DNA of 64,000 nt from Gnetum montanum. Lineage: Eukaryota > Streptophyta > Gnetopsida > Gnetales > Gnetaceae. Within the stretch, counting starts at the first letter, position 1; each line of letters starts with the position of its first letter. A program made the translations under genes and the position numbers. Positions 10,130-20,572 of this stretch are shown piece by piece. The notes beneath the pieces were generated by a model that was given only the letters and a program-made list of their open reading frames with translations, had not been told where the DNA came from and ran no database searches. The stretch is taken from contig MNCI01015670.1 in NCBI GenBank assembly GCA_015680685.1, positions 310,486-374,485 on the forward strand, in the 5' to 3' direction.

Positions 10130-13100
10130 TCATGCATCATCTTCCTCTACATTATTGTTACTACCCTCAAAGGGCATTGCTTCTTCATCTGGATTCTATA
10201 TCATAGAAAAAGAAGTAATCAGCTAGAGTCACAATAAAAGTTAGAATGAGATAAGTAGTTGCACTGCAAGAAAGTGACTAACCCGAGATGGCCCCGTGTC
10301 TGTCTCAGGGGGTATGCAACCCAAGCTGGTTCTGAGGCATTGCCAAACCTCCTCTTCAGTAATGTCCGCCCAATGCCTATCTCCTAAGTCAGCGTCTGTT
10401 GCAACTTTTTCCTTTTCAATAGCCATCCACCTTGGTGGCCCTGGAGAAAAGGAGGTAGTGGTGCTCCCACCTGCGAGGAAACTCACTTCCCGTTCAGGGG
10501 ATTCACTGACCGTCACTTGTTGCATGAGCTTGTCATAAGCCCCAAAAGCACCAATGACATCGAGGAACACTTCATGAGTATACAACTTAATAGAAGTGTT
10601 CCTGTACTATTTACGGTAGGTGGCATGTTCTAGTTTATACATATGCTTGTGGTGTTTATGGGATTGCCCCCACTCGTAAACTCTTGCGCTATAATCTTTT
10701 CAATCCTGGTTCTTCTAGGCCAACAAGTTCATCTGCATACACTACTCAATTATTTCACATGTGGTCTTGTTGTTGTGTTGCACGGCCATCCAATACCTTG
10801 AATGACAGCTATGTGCCAACTGCCATCGTTGGTATCACGGGCCAAAAGGAACTCATTCCTAGAGCAGAGGTCTCCCACCTCGGTGATTAGACTTGCCTTA
10901 TCTTTCTCAAGCCTCTGGACCCACTTTCATAGGTCTTCGTTCACATGCCTGCACTCCCACAAGGAGCGTGCCGAGTACAGTGCACATTCGCTAGCCTCAT
11001 CGTATATGCAACAAGGTACTTTAGTCACTTCTGGTGGGAATGTAGACACAGTTTCTACCTTCACTGCTTGCTTGGGGTCCCACTTGAGGTGAGAGGTTGT
11101 CGACCGCACAAAAACACGCATTAGTCATAGTAGTGTAGCAAAGTTTAGCAATCCAAAAAGCTTAGTGTAGCTACTTCACTCACCCACTTTTAGATTGATT
11201 TTCTTTAGACGATCGATCATGTCATCGACCATCCCTTTCATGAAGGCAAACTTATCAGGGGTCTCGGCCCATGGTCACAGATAGATCAAAGGAGGTTCTG
11301 CAGTGTTAATAGCAATTTTTGCTATATGACGAAACATGTTAGTTATGACCAAGAGGACTAAAATAAAGCTAATGAGTAATGCAAATGACAGTGTGAAGCT
11401 CCTACCCAGCAAACCCTTAGGGGTGATAATCGAGGGGAGGGGGGGGGGTCACCCATTGACATACTATCAAAAATGCAGTCAAACTCACTAGCATCAAGTT
11501 ATAGCTCCCCTACTTCTAGCTGATTCAACATCATGGCAGCGCCCTCCGTGTTCATTTGCTCCTCTGGCAAAGGCCTCCTTCTAGTTGACAAGGGCCTCTT
11601 CTTTATTCATTGGGGTCCTTCTTCCTATGGCACCCACCTATTCCTCATCAGTAGGAGTGTCCTCCTCATCAGCAAAAGTGTCCTCCGTGTTGGCAAGGAC
11701 GTCCTCCTCATCTGTAGGAGCGTTCTCCTCACCGGCAGGAGCCCTTTCCTTTGTGGTAGGAGCTCCTTCTTTCTTGATCAGGGCTCTTTCCTCTATGGCT
11801 GGGACCCCTACATCTTTATTAGTTGCCCCTATTTCTGGCATCGTCACCTCTACTTCACCTTCTTCTTCTTCTTCTTCTTCATCTGATTAATAAAGCATGG
11901 TTGTATTAGGAAAAAGCATACTAACTTAAAATAGATGCTACGCTGTGCTACGGTACTTACCATAGCATAGTGTAGCGAGCATTAACCAAAAAAATAAGAA
12001 AAAAAAATAAAAGGAGGACGCACTTACCAATGGGAGGCTGCATTCTGTGAAGCTTGAACCGCAGTTTCTGCCCCCCTTATTGGTCCGTACGGGGAGGATT
12101 CTCAACTAGACAAGACCTTTTATGTTGCAACTTGGTGGCCACTATCTCCATAATGAGACATTTCCCCTGTGATATGCTGCCCATAGTAGCAGGGGATGCC
12201 TCTCCTACATTCTCTTGGCCGTGGAAGTTGCATGCCACCCAATCCCTGCTCGTCATTGAAAATGACTCCCCAATAGCTTTTGGGGGATCCTAGGATTGGG
12301 TGGTGTGGAAGACTTGGCAAATCCATGATTTGGAAATTTAGTTACGATTCTGTATCACCCAGACTCCATTCTTGCCGACCACCAAGAATTCCATGAAGTG
12401 CCACAAGTAGGCTACAAAAAAGGCATGATGCACATTGAAACGGGATTTAGGCTTTTTATAAAACTTGACCATTTCAGCCTGCAGACCTTTGCATAGATGC
12501 TTGACCCAATTGTAATGACCCCCCTCTTCCATGACCTCTCTCATTTTCCAAGCTTACTCAATCCCAATGATTTTTCCTTGGGAGAGTAACTTGGGGAAAG
12601 CATGGGCACAGAAGACGGGGTAAATCGTTTTGGCCACTCTTAGCTTGGCCTCTTCAATATGTATCCCCTTACAACCCTTCTCCACCCCTAGCCATTCCTC
12701 AATGTCCCCCTAATGGTTTGCCTCCTTTTTGATCTTTGCTCCTACAGGGAGACCATCAGAAGGGACACCAAAGAGATCCTTGAATAGTTGGTTGTTAATC
12801 TCATGGATCACTAGCACACCGTGGGCATGTGTGTAGAAGCGGTTTACTCTTTCAAAAAAGGAGTTGGCTAGGGCAAGCATCTTGGTAGTAGGGATGCTTG
12901 GGTTGACGGCCAAGAACAACTCCATGAGCCCAGCATCCCGAAGGTGGTTGACGAACAATTTTGAGGCCCCGTTGCAAAGCCAGCATTGGGTCTCGTCCAG
13001 CTCCCCATACTTGAAATAAACGTTGGCCTCGTTATGCCTAGAGGTGATCATGATGACCTCTTGGGATTTCTTCGCCGCTGTAGCAGTTTACAAAAAGAAA

Positions 13101-14846
13101 AAGCAAAAAGTTAAACAGAAAAAAACATAAGAAAAATGAAAAAACACTTGAACATGAAAACATGAATTCATGGTCTAGCTTATCAGGTTTAAATGACAAT
13201 GGGAACAGTGGGAGATCCACCAACACATCTTCAATGGTGATTAGCCTAAGGGATGCCCAATCCTCATCCAACCAACTGACCTCCTTACACTTACTATAAA
13301 ACTAGGAGTACAAAGTTGGATAGGTTTTCTACTCACCCCTACATTGGCCTATCACAGCGATGTGCACATTCCCAATAGAGGAAAACTTCCACAAGGACAT
13401 TTGTGCCAAAGCTAAGGCAACAGTATCACCGTGAAGCCCACTCTTGCCAATATAAAACCTGGTAACACATAAGAAGAAAAACAAAAAAGGGTACATACAC
13501 AGTTAACATTATTGCCTAGTGTAGCATGCATTGCATAAGGTGATAGAATACGTTTACAGAACTCACCCGTTGGCAAAATAAACGGTTCTTGGTGGGTTCT
13601 GAAAATAGGTGCCCATGTGACAGGTAATGAACAACATGTTGTATAGGTGATAGCAGTTATACTCAGGCATTTCCTAGATCCAACTTAGATGCCTCAAGCT
13701 TTTTGGGTGTTGATTAGACCCTTCTACCTGGTTGTCCCCGATTGCCCCATCAGTCAAAAATTTTAAAATACCCTGGTTTGCCCCAGGAAATAGGGTTTTT
13801 GTAATTGCGGCTACTATATCCATTGACAAGTGTGACCAAATGATAACACTAAAGTGTTGGAGAAAAAATTGTAGGAAGTCCTATGCGCTTTCCTGGAACC
13901 AGACTGCTTGTCGCTCCACACATGTGTGGGGCAAAGGAATGTTGGCCATTGGTTCACTTAGGCAACACAAAACCCCTACAATCTCCAAGATAATTAGAAT
14001 GGGTTTTAACATCACTCTACACAATAGAATGACAAATGTTAGCATTATTTTTTGAGTGGAGTTAGCATGTAGCGTAGCATAATTAGCCGTTTGCAAATAG
14101 CATAGTGTAACCCTTTCTTTGCATGTAGCGTAGCATAACCCCTCAGTCGTAAATAACGTAGCGTAACCTTTTTTTCATGTAGTGTAGCACAATAATATAA
14201 CATATTTACAACTAAGGCAGACTCACCAATGGAACCATAGGATCAATAGCGTAGCCACATGATATTACCAATGCATTGGTCTAAAGGTCTTACAACACAC
14301 CGGCCTAGCGTAACAAAAATTATTAAATACGAATTTCAAATCAAAAAGAATTTAATATGCTACTGCTATTTCAACCAACCTTCTACCATACAAAATGAAT
14401 CATGCTATGCTATGCTAAACATGTGTCATGTTGTCAAATCTCGTGTATGGCCAAACCTTCCTGAGGGCCATACGCTATGCTATTTGCTTGCTAGGTTGCT
14501 AGGATCACCTAAACCTTTGTGGTGAGGCAGTCATAGCAATGGCGGTCTGGAAAATACTGCATGCAATCTCAGCATAGCATCCATACACCCATCGCAGCCG
14601 AATCGGTAATAGCGGCAGTGTAACAACCAAAATGGTGACAGAAGGCACAGATTTCAAAATGGAAATAAGAAAAAGAAGAAGAGACGACAACAACAACCTG
14701 AAAAATAAAGGTAGCATAGCAACTTACTGGGCTAACCAAGTCTCCTCTCAAACTGCGATGTGTGCCTATGATAGATGTCCCAGGGTGTCTTTCACCTCGT
14801 CCACCTTGGTGAGCACTAGGTGTTTGTGTTCTCTTTTAGGTGCCAT
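10130..14846 (-). pseudogene. A1 antisense intron-containing gene (HAD-like, central domain, coiled coil)
   Basis: This eight-exon model was built by aligning the three Tat copies. Exons on the minus strand: 14846-14728 (start ATG, MAPKREHK), 14016-13567, 13458 to about 13180, 13077-12028, 11882-11406, 11299-11184, 11082-10283, 10195-10130 (stop TGA). Most junctions are GT-AG, with GTAAGT or GTGAGT donors at introns 1, 2, 4 and 6. Exon 2 starts with a hydrophobic strand (LIILEIVGVL) and later FFLQHFSVIIWSHLS, the layout of FCP1-type HAD phosphatases, but with E and V in place of the two catalytic aspartates. Exon 4 holds a central domain with FGVPSDGL. Exon 5 is longer than in A2 and A3 and very acidic. 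Exon 7 is charged and helical. In-frame stops show decay. Its position between protease and reverse transcriptase, opposite in strand, is unusual. The function is unknown. Confidence 0.7.
14017..14727 (-). repeat. A1 antisense gene intron 1 with LTR keyword repeats
   Basis: This intron carries many GTAGCGTAGCATAA and GCTATGCTATGC words, the same family-specific words found in the A1 LTR. GTAAGTT donor at 14727 and GTGTAG acceptor at 14017 on the minus strand. Confidence 0.65.
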
Positions 14847-14979
14847 CGTCTTGGTTGCAGATTGTTTCTTAGTCGCTACCCTAAACCTCCTTGCTCTTTG
14901 TTGGTACAACCGCTCTATGTTCTAGATGTGGGCTTTGCGCTCTTATGATGAAAATGATGAGTTTACCAGGGGTAAACCC

Positions 14980-14990
14980 CTATTTATAGC
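14980..14990 (-). promoter_or_regulatory. TATA box of the A1 antisense gene
   Basis: On the minus strand GGCTATAAATAGGGG reads towards exon 1; the exon 1 ATG (14846) is about 135 bases downstream, leaving room for a start about 30 bases from the TATA box and a leader near 100 bases. I see no equally clean box upstream of the A2 copy. Confidence 0.55.
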
Positions 14991-15159
14991 CAACATGGTG
15001 AAAAGAACTTGCCATTTTTGCACCCCGATTAATGTGGAATGCTCCATACAGCGTAGCATTCCTGCCATAGTGTAGTAGCACTTTTTGCATCGTGGCAGGT
15101 GGGCCAAACCAAAAATTTTGTCCCACCTTAAACTAGGCACTTACCTTTGCAAGAATAAC

Positions 15160-15390
15160 TTGTTAACAGTCCGCAAATACATTAAACTAGTAGTTTTGAA
15201 TCATAGTTTTAACCAAGTTAGCTATCCACAAAGAACTTAAACTAATAGTTTTAACTTATAAGCCTAACTCATTAATGATCTGAAAAGACCTTAAACTAAT
15301 AATTACAATTTATAATTTGACCAAGTTAGCAGTCCACTATGACCTTAAACTGACAACTTATGAATTTTGCATCATAGTTGACAAAAATTT
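15160..15390 (+). repeat. TTAAACTA-type degenerate repeats before A1 reverse transcriptase
   Basis: Four to five units of the type GTCCGCAAATACATTAAACTA, each separated by about 50-60 bases, lie on the far side of the antisense cassette from the array at 9640-9910. Confidence 0.55.
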
Positions 15391-15464
15391 TAACCATTTC
15401 ATATCTGATTATTGCTTTGCAAATGTTTACTATGTGTTGTTGCTACAAATAGGTATCACTTGAC

Positions 15465-15489
15465 TTGGCTTTTATCTTATTATTGTAGG
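15465..15489 (+). promoter_or_regulatory. Candidate sense-strand 3' splice site before A1 reverse transcriptase
   Basis: A T-rich stretch ending TTATTATTGTAG (about 15478-15488) lies 12 bases before the ATG at 15500 that opens the reverse transcriptase frame. It would allow gag-protease to be joined to reverse transcriptase by removing the whole antisense cassette. No matching donor was identified, so this is speculative. Confidence 0.3.
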
Positions 15490-15499
15490 TTGAGCAAGA

Positions 15500-16640
15500 A
15501 TGGCCATGCATCATGATCTACCTTCACTTCTAGCCTTGGCAGGCCCACATGGCAAGCTTATAAGACAATTGAACCAAGAGTCAATAGACTGGGGGTCATT
15601 TACTGATAGCACTATCGCATCCTTAGAAACATCCTCAGACTGGCCCAAATACCTAGTCCAAGCTTTAGATTTAGAGGATGGGGATGTAACTGAGGATCCT
15701 CTCATTGAAATGCCTGTGACTGCATCCAAGGGAAAAATAAAGATGTTAAAACTTAGCCCCCTCCTAGATTCACAAACACATAAAGATGTATCCAAGATCC
15801 TTCAAGATAATGTGGAGGTATTCACGTGGTCCTATAATGACATGTTGGGCTTAGATCTGAGGCTTATATAGCATAACATTGTCTTAGACTCGTGTATGAA
15901 GGTAGTTAAACAAAAGGATAACCAGAGATCACACTGGTCGTATGCAATGAAATCACTAAGCTATATCAAGCTGGTTTCATTTGGGCAGTTGATTACTCAG
16001 AATGGGTGTTGAACATTGTTATAGTTTTTAAGTAAATGAGAGGAATACAAATCTGTATAGACTTCCAGGATCTGAACAAAGCAACGATCAGGGATGACTT
16101 CCCATTGTCGAGTATTGATCAACTCATTGACACTACAGTTGGTCACGCTCTACTATCCTTCATGGACGGTTTCTCCAGCTATAATCAAATTTGTATCAAC
16201 CTAGAACATTAGTTAAAAACCACTTTCATGATCCCATGGGGTACCTTCTATTACACTGATGCCCTTTGGACTCAAAAATGTTGGAGCAACCTACCAAAGA
16301 GCCATGACATACATCTTTAGTGACTACATCTTAGAAACACTAAATGACTATGTGGATGACATAACAGTGAAATCTAAAGAGGCTGTTGACCATCCCAAAA
16401 ATCTAGGTGTAGTCCTCAAATGCTACCATATGCATGACTTATGCATCAACCCAAAGAAGTGTGTCTTCGGGGTAAAAATTAGACACATGCTAGGGTTTGT
16501 AGTATCGGAGGCTGGAATACGAGTGGACCCTGATAAAGTTAAGGCCATTGTTAATCTAAAATTCCCTACCAACCTTAAAGAATTGCATGGGTTGTAAGGT
16601 AGAGTGTAGTTCATTAGAAGGTTTATAGCAAAGTTGACTA
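15500..16640 (+). pseudogene. pol: A1 reverse transcriptase
   Basis: The pre-RT region starts at ATG 15500 and reads through EDPLIEMPVTA and FTWSYNDMLGLD to a stop at 15869. The fingers and palm (15872-16260) are recognisable only in shifting frames. The frame then opens again with MPFGLKNVGATYQRAM and the catalytic box YVDD at 16349-16360, followed by the thumb motif GIRVDPDKVKAI. The domain order matches A2 (33124-34330). It would copy genomic RNA into DNA. At least two frameshifts and several stops break it. Confidence 0.88.
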
Positions 16641-17161
16641 ACAAGTTACACTACATGCAACACTTACTAAAGAAAGGGGTTAACTTCAGATGGACAACAC
16701 AATGTCAACAAGCCTTCAATGACCTAAAGTAAGAGCTTTTACACCTCCCAACTATTTACCCACTATAGAGGGATAAGCCTTTCTACATCTACCTTGCCAC
16801 CTTAGACACATCTATCGTGGCACTGTTATGTCAGAAAAGAGATAACGGCTCTAAGATTCCAGTGTATTACTTGAGTCATGCATTGATAGCATATGAGGCA
16901 AAGTACAATGAGGTGGAAAGAAATTGTCTCGCCCTAGTGTTTTCATTGAAAAAGTGGAGGCATTATCTGTTTCGTAGCAAAGTAAACATTGTATGCAAAA
17001 GTAATGTACTCCGGGATATCATGAACAATCTATATGAAAGTAGCAGGATAGCCCAGTGGAAAGTTATAACCACGGAATTCAATTTGCATTATGTGACCCA
17101 ATCATCGATGAAAGGGCAAGCCATAGCTACACAACTTACAACCTCACTCATCGACGATTAG
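16640..17161 (+). pseudogene. pol: A1 RNase H (retroviral-like, first copy)
   Basis: The segment contains the RNase H core that follows reverse transcriptase in Ty3/gypsy: KPFYIYLATLDTSIVALLC, YYLSHALIAYEAKYNEVERN and ALVFSLKKWRHYL. It reads in one frame from about 16817 to a TAG at 17159. It would degrade the RNA strand of the hybrid. Upstream (16600-16780) stops separate it from the catalytic palm. Confidence 0.82.
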
Positions 17162-17236
17162 ACAAACATAGAACTTGAATTCCTTGAAGAGCACATTAGC
17201 ACCATCAACTCTATCCCATTATATTTAGAGGCTACT

Positions 17237-17900
17237 TTGCATTTTGATGGTGCCTTGACTATGCGAGGTGGTAGTGCAGCTGCCGTCATTACATTTCCCT
17301 CTGGGGACATTCAGCCATTTGCTTATCATTTCGTGTTCCTTTGTACAAACAATGTGACAGAGTACAAAGGACTTCTTAGGGGCCTCTTAGCAGCCCAAGC
17401 GTTAAAAATTCAACATCTAGAAATTCGCAGCGATTCACAACTTATTGTCAATCAAATCACTAAGGTCTATGCCTGCAAAGCTACTCATGTACAACCCTAT
17501 TGCGACCTATCAAAAATTTTGCTCAAGTAGTTTGCCACAACAGATGTTCAACACATGTCACACAATGACAACACCATAGCAGATGCCCTGGCCACCTTAG
17601 CATTAAATGTGCCACCACACCTATTCGCAACTTTGCCTGCTTCGATAACCAAGTGTATGGAGCCTATCACTCAAGTAGTATACGTCACCTCTGTGAGCGT
17701 TGTCGATACCCAAGAGTGGTACGCCAACATTAAAGCATATCTGCAACATGGCGAACCCCCATGGAGATTGAGATCTACTCAAAGGGATGCAATCTGCAAG
17801 CGTGCCCGACAATATGTACTTATGGGAGATGATGCTTTATGTAGATGCTCCTTTGATGGGATATTGCTAGCATGCGTAAATGAGGGACAAGCATAAAAGA
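17237..17900 (+). pseudogene. pol: A1 second RNase H (aRNH type) and linker
   Basis: A second RNase H fold follows directly: HFDGALTMRGGSA (first Asp), NNVTEYKGLLRGL (Glu), IRSDSQLIVNQI (Asp) and NTIADALATLAL (last Asp). All four catalytic acids are present. One TAG at 17528 breaks the frame where A2 has a glutamine codon. A duplicated, archaeal-like RNase H after the ordinary one is characteristic of the Tat lineage. The remainder to 17900 is the linker to integrase. Confidence 0.82.
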
Positions 17901-17904
17901 TCAT

Positions 17905-18958
17905 CAATGAGGTCTATGAAGGATTGTGCGGTGGACACATAGCCCCTAGGGCCATGGCAGCAAAACTTAGACACCTATGGTATTACTGGCCTCACATGGA
18001 ACGAGATTGCCTTACCAAAGTTAAGACTTGTGACATGTGCCAATGATATGCAAATCTTATACATGTTTCACCTACTGAGTGTCACCCAACACAGATAATG
18101 TATCCATTCCAATGATGGGGACTAGACATTATAGGACCTATCACACCTAAGTCTTCCGTAGGGCATAGCTTCATCATCATCGCCACTGAGTACTTTACAA
18201 AGTGAGTAGAGGCTATCCCCCTTAGGAAGACTACATCTCAACAGGTTTGCCACTTTATATTAGATAACATAGTGACAACGTTTGGGCTTCCCATGACAAT
18301 TGTGACAAACAACGAGCCATAGTTTAGTAGTACGGAAACCAAAACCTTTTGCAACAACCTTGGAATTAAGCAGTCTTTTTCCTCGTCATACTACCTGCAG
18401 GAAAATAGATAGGCAAAAGCTACGAACAAAGCCATTATCAACTTGCTTAAGAAGATGCTTAGAAATAGCAAGAGACGATGGCACAAGAAAATCCTTTATG
18501 TGTTATGGGATTACAGAACAACATGCAGGACAACAACAAGTAAAACTCCTTACAGTCTTGTTTATGGATTTGACGCGATGTTACCTCTCAAGCTGCAGGT
18601 ACCCTCACTTCAAATGATCTTGTTAAATGTCATGAACGAAGCCCAGAACAACGAGTCGAGGATCATTGACCTCAACTCCATAGAGGAGGAGCGTGCATAG
18701 CCACTTGGCTGTATCGAGCGATATCAAGACAGGAAATGGTAGAAGCATCATGCAAACCCACATCAATGGCTGATAAAAAAGGGGGACCTCATTCTCAAGG
18801 ATATCTATGTATATGTGAACAAGTTCTCAGCAAACTAGGAAGGTCCATTCATGGTCATAAAAGCCTACGGGAATGTAGCCTTCAAGTTGGCAGACATGGA
18901 TGGCAAAGAGTTCACGAATCCTGTGAATCATTCGTATGCCAAGCCATACTACATTTGA
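17905..18958 (+). pseudogene. pol: A1 integrase
   Basis: The N-terminal zinc-binding part is visible as GLCGGHIAPRAM followed by CDMCQ. The core has LDIIGPITPKSS with the first acidic residue; the second position reads TNNEP where DNGPQ is usual (Asp to Asn), and the third reads AKATNKA where EATNK is expected (Glu to Lys). The C-terminal GPF/Y motif (EGPFMV) is followed by KPYYI and a TGA stop at 18956. No chromodomain follows, as expected for Tat. Two of three catalytic residues are changed and several stops and shifts occur. Confidence 0.85.
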
Positions 18959-18965
18959 TGTGTGA

Positions 18966-19432
18966 GAAGGTAAGAAAATCATCCGCTATGATATAAAACT
19001 GGCAAAGATAGTCTGCTATGACTATAAAATAGTGCACAGATAGTCCACCATAAATATAAACTAGCACAGACCGTCCGCCATGATGTAAAATTGCCAAAAC
19101 TCATCTGCTACGACATAAAACTATAAAAGATAGTTTGCTATGACTATAAACTGGCACACAGATAGTCCACTATGAGTATAACCTAGCACAAACCATCCAC
19201 CATGATGTAAAACTGGCAAAAATCATCTGCTATGACCTACAACTAGCATAGACAATCCGCTACAACCTTAAACTGGCCCATCCACCATCCGCTACAACCT
19301 TAAACCAGCACACCGGTTTGCTGGGATCTTAAACTAGCACAACAATCTACTAGGACCTTAAACTAGCACACCATGGTCTACTGGGACCTTAAACTAGCGC
19401 ACCATGGTCTACTAGGACCTCAAACTGGGTTC
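18966..19432 (+). repeat. Post-integrase repeat array, A1
   Basis: Roughly a dozen imperfect 30-40 base units such as CTGCTATGACTATAAACTGG run without interruption. Tandem repeats in the 3' untranslated region are known from Tat elements. Confidence 0.75.
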
Positions 19433-20567
19433 ACGGCACAATGTCCTCATTGTGCATCCATGACTGTTCAAATAAGCAAGTGTGCACAGTGTTGATGCGG
19501 GGTCAAGCATTGCAGTTCCAGAACATAGTTCACGATGCCAAGAAAACACCCTTAGGAATATATGTAATGCCACTACCCCTGCCATCTTGCTAACCTTCTG
19601 GAGCTACCGCTACCATGGTCCATTGCCCTGGCAGTAGCTCCTATGGTTGGCACCTGCTGCTGGAGTCCTAGCACTATTATGGCCTAGCCACAAAGGTGCT
19701 ACCTTCCAGCCCCCCCAGCACCTAAGCCCAAAAGACGTTTAGCTATTGGGCACCTCACCTTGTAGCTGAACTGCATAATGGTTTCCTTTGGCAGGGACTC
19801 CTAAGCACATGCATCACCACAATTCTTAGCCTCCTCGGTGTCAACCCCACTACGTTGATGCTGCCAGAACCACTGTTGGCCTTTCTGGTTTGGATGTCGC
19901 ATGCCTCGCCAACAGCGTCCATTGCTTCAGTAGCATCCAAAGCAAGCAAGACCTTTACCTTTTTTTTGCTTGATGGTTGTTTCTTCTAGTTTGCTCTCTA
20001 TTTTGTTTTCAAGGTCTGTGTTAGAGGGGTGTCAGTCAGAGGTGTGTCTTGCCAAGATTGCAGGACACTACAATGTTACAAGGTGATCGTTCTGACTAGC
20101 TTGGCTACTTGGAAGTGCACATCCTGTCCTCCTGCTTAACCTCCTTTACCTCGTTTCTTACACCCACAATTCTCCTCCTCATACCTCTTTTTACAAATTT
20201 TCCCAATGCTTGTAAAGCCCTCCCATATGCTCAACTGTGAAGTACATGATGCGCATAACGCAACTCACTACATTGGAAGCATCTGTAGGCAGGTCAAGGC
20301 CCCATGTGGATGTAAGGCAACTCATCGTGGGGAGGTAACACCTATCTTGCAACAAGATTTTTTGCAAATGAATATGGAAAAATAGCAAAAGAAAAGTGTA
20401 AAATAGAAAAAGCTCAAAAAAGAAACGCATGCCCAAAACAAATGGCACATCAACTGCCTTGCAATGACCATCTCTAAGCATTTCGACAAGAGGTTAGAAG
20501 CCTACAAAAGAAAGATTCTCATGCATATCAACTCCCTCACAAGCACTCTGATGAGGGACCACATTAT
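19433..20567 (-). other. A1 3' region with possible second antisense ORF remnant
   Basis: There are no sense genes. On the minus strand, open stretches at 20481-20191 and 19949-19755 encode a piece (LDLPTDASNVVSCVMRIMY) that loosely resembles the start of exon 7 of the antisense genes (DLPKFPKDIAQILRGIYD in A3), then a lysine-rich piece. This may be a remnant of a second antisense ORF between integrase and 3' LTR, the place where other Tat elements are known to carry one. A2 cuts the region at 20573. The resemblance is weak. Confidence 0.25.
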
Positions 20568-20572
20568 GATAT
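20568..20572 (+). repeat. Left target-site duplication of A2 (GATAT)
   Basis: GATAT precedes A2 and GCTAT (39679-39683) follows it, a 5-bp duplication with one difference. Confidence 0.7.

Noticed and set aside
11585-11890. Serine-rich plus-strand frame
   Set aside because: It is the complement of the acidic exon 5 of the antisense gene; Ser/Thr richness is the mirror of GAA/GAC/GAG codons.
10241-13271. Antisense open frames as mere shadows of a sense gene
   Set aside because: There is no sense coding sequence here, and the minus-strand exons, splice sites and lengths recur in three copies; kept as a gene model.
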